A DNA stretch of 7,559 nt. It comes from VRUE01 sp050258095. GTDB lineage: Bacteria > Actinomycetota > Thermoleophilia > Solirubrobacterales > 70-9. The DNA is taken from the NCBI GenBank assembly GCA_050258095.1, contig JBLMYD010000032.1, positions 1 to 7,559 on the forward strand, in the 5' to 3' direction. This document shows, in pieces, positions 1 through 7,559 of this stretch. How positions within the stretch are numbered: the stretch's first letter is position 1; each line of letters opens with the position of its first letter. The notes below the pieces were generated by a model. The model worked only from the letters and a program-made list of their open reading frames with translations, did no database searches and was not told where the DNA came from. The position numbers and the translations under genes are program-made.

Positions 1-3448
<3,448 letters not shown>

Positions 3449-3449
<1 letters not shown>

Positions 3450-3531
3450 GAACAGGCCGAGTGCCCGTCCAGCGGAACCCGCTCCCTGCGGTCGCTCACA
3501 AGTTCCGCTGGACGGGCACTCGGCCTGTTCT
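3449..3531. repeat. Hairpin H1: 30-bp perfect stem, 23-nt constant loop; probable rpoC terminator
   Basis: The left arm (3449-3478) and right arm (3502-3531) are perfectly complementary over 30 bp around a 23-nt loop (3479-3501) containing CTCCCTGCGGTCGCT. The first base of the stem is the last base of the rpoC TGA. Inside the loop, CCGC and GCGG can form a small 4-bp sub-stem around TCCCT. No T-tract follows the right arm (TAACAATCCG comes next), so if it terminates it is not a classical intrinsic terminator. RNA from it would be a 30-bp duplex, a size that RNase III-type enzymes can cut and that protects 3' ends. The central 33 nt (3474-3506) recur identically in H2 at 5771-5803, while the rest of the stem is unrelated. 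Confidence 0.95.
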
Positions 3532-3540
3532 AACAATCCG

Positions 3541-3613
3541 CTCCGGTTGAGCGAGTATCCGCCAGTTCGGGAGGCATCCCGCCTGCCTTACGACCAGTGT
3601 CTCCGGTTGAGCG
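3541..3613. repeat. 13-nt direct repeat pair, exactly 60 bp apart
   Basis: CTCCGGTTGAGCG occurs at 3541-3553 and again at 3601-3613, a start-to-start distance of 60 bp, on one face of the helix if spacing is near 10-10.5 bp per turn. Between them lies a weak 5-bp hairpin (CGGGA/TCCCG, 3568-3581). No credible gene is present between 3532 and 3673. The pair sits 26-98 bp upstream of the candidate promoter of the secreted-protein gene, so a regulator-binding role is possible; a remnant of a duplication is the plain alternative. Confidence 0.6.
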
Positions 3614-3638
3614 GGGGTGGCCGTTTTAGCTGGGCTGG

Positions 3639-3667
3639 TTGAGAACTCGGCTGTCTATTGATACGGT
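3639..3667 (+). promoter_or_regulatory. Candidate promoter of the secreted-protein gene (TTGAGA-17 bp-TACGGT)
   Basis: A -35-like TTGAGA (3639-3644) is separated by 17 bp from a TAnnnT-type -10 element TACGGT (3662-3667). This predicts a transcription start around 3673-3675. An AGGGAG Shine-Dalgarno-like stretch lies at 3694-3699, but no ATG, GTG or TTG in the gene's frame follows it at a usable distance. The promoter call rests on pattern and spacing only. Confidence 0.35.
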
Positions 3668-3673
3668 CGGGAT

Positions 3674-3775
3674 ATCGGGGGAAGTCGGGGGACAGGGAGA
3701 GCGCTCGGGCGGACCGCCGTCGCGGCCGCTGCTTTTGCCCTGCTCTCATTGCTTTTCGCGACCGGCGCTTCCGCG
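3674..3775 (+). other. Signal peptide region with no canonical start codon
   Basis: Reading the frame of the secreted protein back from 3749, the only candidate start codons before the stop at 3659 are CTG at 3740 (also inside the hydrophobic core) and ATC at 3674. From ATC the n-region would be about 12 residues with three Arg before the hydrophobic core, a normal Sec n-region. Cleavage is predicted after the ASA whose last codon is 3773-3775. The peptide is clear from composition; the start is not. Confidence 0.7.
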
Positions 3776-5737
3776 GCGATACGGGTCTGGGACGGCGGCT
3801 GCGGCGAAGACACGAGCTGGAGCTGCGCTGCGAACTGGAGCGAAGACACGGTTCCCGGCGAAGGAGACGGGGCCGTCTTCAACGGCACGGCGACGGGCGC
3901 CTCGACCGTCGATCCGGCCTTTGGCGGGACCGTGAGCTGGGTAGCCGTCGAAGCCGGCTACACGGGCACGCTCTCGCTCGAACGAAGCCTCACCGCGCTG
4001 GCCTCCTTGAACCAGGCGGGGGGCTCCTTCACCGCCGCCGGCCAAGCGCTCAGCATCGGGGAACTGACGATCTCCGGGGGCTCCTTCACCGCCTCCAGCG
4101 CGACCACCTCGGTCAGCGGCTCGATGAGGATCTCCGAAGGCGTGACCTTCGACGCCAACGGCGGCACCTTCGAATTCGGCGGCATCACAAGCGGCAGGCT
4201 GCGCTGCGGCGGGGTCGTCTTCAACAAAGTCGTCTTCACGCACACGGCCCGCACCAAGACGGTCGGGAAAGACTGCACGATGCCGTTGGGCGCCGACCCG
4301 CTCGCCGGCAGCGGCGGGTCGATCAAGCTCCTGGGCACGCTGTCGGGCTCGGGCACGCTGACGACCACGAAGACCCTGAACCTCGGTCCCGGCGGCGTCC
4401 TCTCGGGGTTCACGGGGCTCGCGGCCTTCAACCTGATCGTCAAGGGCGAATACGACTTCGGCGAATACGCACCGTTCACGGTCAGCCGCAGGTTCGTGTT
4501 GCGCACCGGCGGGAAATTCACGGCGCCCTCGGGAGTCGCCACGTTCGACAAGCACTTCATCATCGCCACGGGCGGCGTCTTCATGGCCAACGGCGGCACG
4601 GTGGAATTCGACGGGACCTCTGCGTTCAGGGTCCTCTGCGGCGAACAGAAATTCAACCTCGTCGTCTTCAACTCGACGGGCCGCAAGACGATCGGCAGCG
4701 ATTGCACGCTGCCGCTCGGCGCCAATCCGAGCCTCGGCAGCGGCGGGACTTGGCTCGGCGGAACCCTGACGGGCAGCGGAGAACTGACCCAGACGGGGAC
4801 CTTCATCGTCGAAGGCACTGAACCCGGCCTGAGCTCCTTCACCGACGTCACCGACTTCGGCTCGTTCAAACTGAACGCCTCGGCGGCGATGACGGCCCCC
4901 GCGGGGACCCTGACCGTCAACGGAGATTTCATCGCCGAAGCCGGCGCGACCTTCAACGCCAACGAAGGCACCGTCAATTTCGAACCTCTGACGGGAGGCA
5001 CGGAAACGATCGCCTGCGGCGAAATCCCCTTCAACCTCGTCACCGTCAACAACATCGGCCGGGTCATCGTCGGCAGCGACTGCACGCTGCCGCTGGGCCC
5101 GGAACCGACGCTGGGTGGCGGCGGGGAAATCGCCCTCCAGGGCGCCCTCACCGGCTCCGGGACCCTGACCGTCGACTCGTCCTCGCTCAGCCTTCGCTCC
5201 ACCGGCAGCCTCACCGGCTTCTCGGGATTCGTGGCGACGGGGATCCTGTCCATCAACGGCGTCTACGACTTCGGCGAATATGCACCGTTCGAAGTCGCCA
5301 GCCACTTCGCCGTCACTCCCGGTGCGAGCTTCACGGCACCGTCGGGGACCGCGAAATTCGGCGGCAACTTCAACAACGTCGGCCCCTCGTTCATCGCCAA
5401 CGGCGGCACGGTCGAACTGATCGGCACCAACCAGCACATCAGCGGCAGCACGACCTTCAACAACCTGACGAAGATCGCCACGGGAGAAGACGTCGTGACC
5501 TTCAAGGGCGGGGACACCCAGACGATCCTCGGCGCGCTCATTCTGGAAGGCGCCGAAGCGGGACAGCACCTGAGCCTCGTCTCCTCCGAACCGTTGGAAA
5601 AGACGTGGGGAATCGCGGCCGAAGGCACGAGGACCGTCAAATGGGTGACGGTGTCCGACAGCGTCAACGCGGGCGAAACGATTTCCGCCGTCGAAAGCAC
5701 CGACGCCGGCGGCAACACCGGCTGGGAATTCCCTTAG
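3674..5737 (+). CDS. Secreted repeat protein with signal peptide, WDGG/NW module and cysteine-paired repeats
   Basis: I recognise the protein type but no named gene. The frame opens after a stop at 3659 and ends with TAG at 5735-5737. A clear Sec signal peptide is encoded at about 3704-3775: a short Arg-containing start, a hydrophobic core (AVAAAAFALLSLLFA) and an ASA cleavage site before AIRVWDGG. The first canonical in-frame start, TTG at 3749, lies inside that hydrophobic core, so the true start must be upstream. I place it provisionally at ATC 3674, 6 nt after a -10-like TACGGT; an undetected frameshift linking to TTG 3658 is the main alternative. The mature part begins with a WDGG...TSWSC..NW module seen in many large bacterial surface proteins, followed by about four Gly/Ser/Thr-rich repeats likely to fold as beta-solenoid, and a C-terminal segment ending in VSDSVNAG...GNTGWEF. 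There are eight mature cysteines and no LPXTG motif, C-terminal helix or other anchor. All 34 Glu codons are GAA, unlike the neighbours. Likely role: an extracellular or surface-associated structural or adhesive protein; the ligand is unknown. Confidence 0.85.
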   Translation: MGGSRGTGRALGRTAVAAAAFALLSLLFATGASAAIRVWDGGCGEDTSWSCAANWSEDTVPGEGDGAVFNGTATGASTVDPAFGGTVSWVAVEAGYTGTLSLERSLTALASLNQAGGSFTAAGQALSIGELTISGGSFTASSATTSVSGSMRISEGVTFDANGGTFEFGGITSGRLRCGGVVFNKVVFTHTARTKTVGKDCTMPLGADPLAGSGGSIKLLGTLSGSGTLTTTKTLNLGPGGVLSGFTGLAAFNLIVKGEYDFGEYAPFTVSRRFVLRTGGKFTAPSGVATFDKHFIIATGGVFMANGGTVEFDGTSAFRVLCGEQKFNLVVFNSTGRKTIGSDCTLPLGANPSLGSGGTWLGGTLTGSGELTQTGTFIVEGTEPGLSSFTDVTDFGSFKLNASAAMTAPAGTLTVNGDFIAEAGATFNANEGTVNFEPLTGGTETIACGEIPFNLVTVNNIGRVIVGSDCTLPLGPEPTLGGGGEIALQGALTGSGTLTVDSSSLSLRSTGSLTGFSGFVATGILSINGVYDFGEYAPFEVASHFAVTPGASFTAPSGTAKFGGNFNNVGPSFIANGGTVELIGTNQHISGSTTFNNLTKIATGEDVVTFKGGDTQTILGALILEGAEAGQHLSLVSSEPLEKTWGIAAEGTRTVKWVTVSDSVNAGETISAVESTDAGGNTGWEFP
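4139..5737 (+). repeat. Four tandem repeats inside the secreted protein
   Basis: Units begin at about 4139, 4571, 4943 and 5381, giving lengths of 144, 124 and 146 residues and a last, divergent unit. Each opens with a variant of [V/T/S]F.AN.GTVEF. Units 1-3 then carry a Cys-Gly pair followed by FN.V and, some 20 residues on, a [KS]DCT[ML]PLG motif; the two cysteines probably form a disulfide in each unit. Unit 4 has the aligned position as ISGSTTFN with no cysteine at all. Units 1 and 3 share DFGEYAPF; the DNA for this block (4451-4477 and 5264-5290) matches at 26 of 27 bases. The DCTLPLG segments of units 2 and 3 are also nearly identical in DNA (4692-4720 and 5070-5098), which suggests fairly recent duplication or gene conversion. 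Confidence 0.85.
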
Positions 5738-5748
5738 CGCTTTCTATT

Positions 5749-5825
5749 GAGACCCGGGGCGCCCCTCTGGGGAACCCGCTCCCTGCGGTCGCTCACAAGT
5801 TCCCCAGAGGGGCGCCCCGGGTCTC
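5749..5825. repeat. Hairpin H2: 27-bp perfect stem, same loop as H1
   Basis: Arms 5749-5775 and 5799-5825 are perfectly complementary over 27 bp around the 23-nt loop 5776-5798. The loop and the five closing base pairs (GGAAC/GTTCC) are identical to H1, 33 nt in total, while the outer 22 bp (GAGACCCGGGGC... paired with its complement) have no resemblance to the H1 stem. It lies 11 bp after the stop of the secreted-protein gene and 11 bp before the -10 element of the next gene. A short pyrimidine run (TCTCTTTC) follows or overlaps the right arm, so it may act as a terminator separating the two transcription units. Confidence 0.95.
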
Positions 5826-5836
5826 TTTCGGTTGAC

Positions 5837-5842
5837 TAGATT
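5837..5842 (+). promoter_or_regulatory. -10 element TAGATT of the monooxygenase gene (leaderless geometry)
   Basis: TAGATT fits the TAnnnT -10 consensus and ends 7 nt before the ATG at 5850, so transcription would begin on or beside the start codon. No -35 hexamer is visible at 16-18 bp upstream, where the GC-rich right arm of H2 lies. There is also no Shine-Dalgarno sequence before either possible start, which is expected for a leaderless message. Confidence 0.5.
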
Positions 5843-5849
5843 CCAGCCC

Positions 5850-7175
5850 ATGCTTGCCGCTCAGAAAGCTTGCGTAATAGGGGCCGGGTCTTCGGGGATC
5901 GCTGCCTGTCAGGTGCTCGCGGCGCGGGGGTTGGACTTCGATTGCTTCGAGAAGGGGTCGGAGGTTGGGGGGAACTGGCGCTACGAAAACGACAACGGGA
6001 TGTCGTCGGCGTACCGGTCGCTGCACATCAACACCTCGCGGAAGCTGATGGCGTATGCGACCTACCCGATGCCCGACGACTACCCGGACTACCCCGACCA
6101 CTTCCAGATCGCCCGCTACTTCGACGACTACGTCGACCACTTCGGGTTGCGGGAGAGGATCCGCTTCCGCACCGAGGTGAAGAGCGTCGTGCCGGCCGAC
6201 GGCGAGTGGGAGGTGACCGTCGAGGATGCCGACGGCGGCGAGGAGACGCACCGCTACCGGGCCGTGCTGGTCGCCAACGGGCACCACTGGGACCCGCGCT
6301 GGCCGGAACCGCCCTTCCCGGGCTCAGAGCAGTTCGAGGGAGAGCAGATTCACGTCCACCACTACCGCGAGCCCGACGTGCTGCGCGGCAAGCGCGTGCT
6401 CGTCCTCGGCATCGGCAACTCGGCGACTGACATCGCGGTCGAGTCGTCCCGGATCGCCGAGAAGACCTTCCTCGCGATGCGCCGCGGCGCCTACGTCATG
6501 CCCAAGTACCTGAACGGCAAGCCCACCGACGAAGCGGCCTCGAAGCTGCTGACGATGATGCCGCTTGCCGTGCAGCGCTTCGTGTTGGCCCGGATGCTGG
6601 GCATGACCGCGGGCGACATGACCGCATACGGCCTGCCGCAGCCGGACCACAAGCTGCTCGAGGCCCACCCGACCGTCTCGGCCGAGCTGCTCTCGCGCCT
6701 CGGCCACGGCGACATCGCAGTCAAGCCCAACCTCGATCGCTTCGCCGGCGGCCGCACGGTGCGCTTCGCCGACGGCAGCGAGGAGGAGGTCGACCTCGTC
6801 GTCTACTGCACCGGCTACAAGATCACCCTCCCCTTCTTCGACGAGGACTTGCTCTCGGCAGGGGACAATCGGCTGCCGCTCTACCGCCGCGTCGTCTCGG
6901 TCGAGCACCCCGGCCTCTACTTCATCGGCTTCGTCCAACCCCTCGGCGCGATCATGCCGATCGCCGAGGCCCAGGCCGAGTGGGTCGCCGACCTGCTCGG
7001 TGGCCGCGGCACACTTCCCCCTCCTGGAGAGATGAGAGCTGAGATCTCCTCAAGCGAAGCGAAGATGCGCAAGCGCTACGTGGCCTCGAAGCGCCATACC
7101 ATCCAGGTGGATTTCCACCCCTACCTGCGTGAGCTTCGCAAGGAGCGCAAGCGGGCGGCTCAGCGGGTGGGGTAG
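5850..7175 (+). CDS. Flavin-containing monooxygenase (class B, FMO/N-hydroxylating type)
   Basis: This is an FAD- and NADPH-dependent cytoplasmic monooxygenase that would oxygenate a nitrogen, sulfur or carbonyl substrate; the substrate cannot be read from the sequence. Counting from ATG 5850 (441 residues, normal for bacterial FMOs): FAD-binding Rossmann motif GAGSSG (11-16) with the downstream acidic residue in FEKGSEVGGNW; the family fingerprint FxGxxxHxxxY as FEGEQIHVHHY (162-172); NADPH-binding Rossmann motif GIGNSA (187-192); and the CTGY motif (320-323) corresponding to the ATGY of the family. No membrane segment or signal peptide is seen; the C-terminus is Lys/Arg-rich. A TTG at 5832 would add six residues, but I prefer the ATG because a TAGATT -10 element ends 7 nt before it. 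The first part of the gene uses GGG glycine codons more freely than the rest. The stop TAG overlaps hairpin H3 by two bases and the gene overlaps the convergent small gene tail to tail by 16 bp. Confidence 0.95.
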   Translation: MLAAQKACVIGAGSSGIAACQVLAARGLDFDCFEKGSEVGGNWRYENDNGMSSAYRSLHINTSRKLMAYATYPMPDDYPDYPDHFQIARYFDDYVDHFGLRERIRFRTEVKSVVPADGEWEVTVEDADGGEETHRYRAVLVANGHHWDPRWPEPPFPGSEQFEGEQIHVHHYREPDVLRGKRVLVLGIGNSATDIAVESSRIAEKTFLAMRRGAYVMPKYLNGKPTDEAASKLLTMMPLAVQRFVLARMLGMTAGDMTAYGLPQPDHKLLEAHPTVSAELLSRLGHGDIAVKPNLDRFAGGRTVRFADGSEEEVDLVVYCTGYKITLPFFDEDLLSAGDNRLPLYRRVVSVEHPGLYFIGFVQPLGAIMPIAEAQAEWVADLLGGRGTLPPPGEMRAEISSSEAKMRKRYVASKRHTIQVDFHPYLRELRKERKRAAQRVG

Positions 7176-7504
7176 GAGGCGGCAGGGGGTGCCTGCCGCT
7201 TGCTGGGTTTTTCGCCTGAGGAGGCGTTCGCCGTCTGAGGGAGGGGGCTGGGGCGAAAAACAGGACGCCGCTGCGCCGCAGGCACCCCCTGCCGCCTCCT
7301 CACGGCACCGGCGCCACTTGGTCCCGAGTGGGGACCGCGAGGGCGAGTGGGCTGGGGGCGCCAGCGGTTGAAGCCCTCGCCGGAGTCCTCCTCAGCTGTC
7401 TCGGGCTCGGGCGAGCGGCTGGCCCACCAGACGAGCCAGAGGGCGCCGAAGACAGGAATCTTCAGCACGACGAGGAGAAAGAAAATCGGCAGGAACCCCT
7501 CCAT
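7160..7504 (-). CDS. Small single-span membrane protein, C-terminus encoded by hairpin H3
   Basis: The 114-residue frame runs from ATG (7504-7502) to TGA (7162-7160). Residues about 4-27 form one hydrophobic segment with a KIP motif and an aromatic end (LWLVWW), followed by an acidic/Pro stretch (SPEPETAEED) and a basic Pro/Arg stretch (RPQPTRPRGPHSG). This plan (short N-terminus, KIP-containing helix, WLVWWA, then a charged tail) resembles small uncharacterised proteins I associate with high-GC Actinomycetota, but I cannot name a family and give no function. Residues 69-110 are encoded by H3 and the last four codons overlap the end of the monooxygenase gene, so this tail is probably not ancestral. 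A TACACT -10 element ends 6 nt before the ATG. The hydrophobic N-terminal half supports a real gene; the exact C-terminus is uncertain. Confidence 0.65.
   Translation of the reverse strand: MEGFLPIFFLLVVLKIPVFGALWLVWWASRSPEPETAEEDSGEGFNRWRPQPTRPRGPHSGPSGAGAVRRRQGVPAAQRRPVFRPSPLPQTANASSGEKPSKRQAPPAASYPTR
7174..7300. repeat. Hairpin H3: 23-bp perfect stem with nested inner stem
   Basis: The arms 7174-7196 and 7278-7300 are perfectly complementary over 23 bp. The 81-nt interior holds a second stem, GTTTTTCGCC (7207-7216) with GGCGAAAAAC (7252-7261), 10 bp, extendable by two pairs past a bulge, and a small GGC-GTTC-GCC stem-loop at its centre (7223-7232). The loop differs from that of H1/H2, so it belongs to another class or is a far variant. 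It starts on the second base of the monooxygenase TAG and lies between convergent genes, where a bidirectional terminator would be expected, but it has no terminal T-tract. It is also read as codons 69-110 of the minus-strand small protein. Confidence 0.9.
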
Positions 7505-7510
7505 CCAGGC

Positions 7511-7516
7511 AGTGTA
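7511..7516 (-). promoter_or_regulatory. -10 element TACACT of the small membrane protein gene (leaderless geometry)
   Basis: On the minus strand TACACT (TAnnnT) is followed by 6 nt (GCCTGG) and then the ATG at 7504, which predicts a leaderless message. No good -35 hexamer is seen at 16-18 bp. The element is embedded in a 5-bp dyad, GGCAG-TGTAC-CTGCC (7508-7522), that could serve as an operator. Confidence 0.45.
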
Positions 7517-7534
7517 CCTGCCGCCGACGGGCCT

Positions 7535-7559
7535 AAAACCGACGCATAGCGTCGGTTTT
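7535..7559. terminator. Symmetrical intrinsic terminator at the right edge
   Basis: AAAACCGACGC (7535-7545), a 3-nt ATA loop and GCGTCGGTTTT (7549-7559) form an 11-bp perfect stem whose ends give an A-run before and a T-run after on both strands, the usual layout of a bidirectional intrinsic terminator. The T-run may continue past the window edge. It lies just upstream of the minus-strand small gene, so it would insulate that gene's promoter from leftward transcription and stop rightward read-through. Confidence 0.8.

Noticed and set aside
3658..4821. Plus-strand frame from TTG 3658 (387 codons) as a separate gene
   Set aside because: Its product is Arg/His-rich low-complexity sequence. Only its first few codons could matter, as the displaced start of the secreted protein if there is a frameshift.
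3746..5569. 607-codon minus-strand frame opposite the secreted-protein gene
   Set aside because: It is a shadow caused by G/C third positions and the repetitive codon pattern of the plus-strand gene; its translation is Arg/Ala/Glu/Asp-rich without any motif, and the plus-strand frame has a signal peptide and conserved repeats.
6972..6982. CAGGCCGAGTG in the monooxygenase gene matching 11 nt of the H1 stem, as a possible source or target of the stem
   Set aside because: The match is short, in a common Gln-Ala-Glu codon context, and does not extend; chance is sufficient.
7129..7549. Plus-strand small frames at 7129-7371 and 7328-7549
   Set aside because: They run through hairpin H3 or antisense to the small membrane protein, have no recognisable content and no start signals.

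Overview
The window is a high-GC bacterial chromosome segment (strong G/C preference at third codon positions). The protein-sequence character and leaderless-looking promoters point to Actinomycetota, with Thermoleophilia/Solirubrobacterales as my best guess. That placement is inference from the sequence style and was not checked against any database.

Layout, left to right. (1) Bases 1-3449: most of rpoC, the RNA polymerase beta' subunit, with its N-terminus cut off by the window edge. (2) A perfect 30-bp hairpin (H1, 3449-3531) that begins on the last base of the rpoC stop codon. (3) An intergenic stretch of about 140 bp with a 13-nt direct repeat and a candidate promoter. (4) Bases ~3674-5737: a secreted repeat protein with a signal peptide, an N-terminal WDGG..W..NW-type module, about four repeats of 124-146 residues with paired cysteines, and no visible wall anchor. 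(5) A second perfect hairpin (H2, 5749-5825). (6) Bases 5850-7175: a flavin-containing monooxygenase (FMO, class B). (7) A third, nested hairpin (H3, 7174-7300) that starts inside the FMO stop codon. (8) A convergent small single-span membrane protein on the minus strand (7504-7160), whose C-terminal part is encoded by H3. (9) A symmetrical terminator hairpin at the right edge (7535-7559).

The genes do not form an obvious pathway. rpoC is housekeeping and ends its operon here instead of running into ribosomal protein genes. The secreted protein, the FMO and the small membrane protein each appear to have their own promoter and to be separated by hairpins.

The most unusual signal is the hairpin set. 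H1 and H2 share an identical 33-nt centre (a 23-nt loop plus the 5 closing base pairs), yet their outer stems are unrelated in sequence and each is perfectly self-complementary. A constant loop inside a locus-specific perfect stem is not what ordinary copying of a repeat produces. Secondary points of interest are a secreted-protein gene whose signal peptide has no ATG/GTG/TTG start in frame, its exclusive use of GAA for glutamate, and a shared leaderless promoter geometry.
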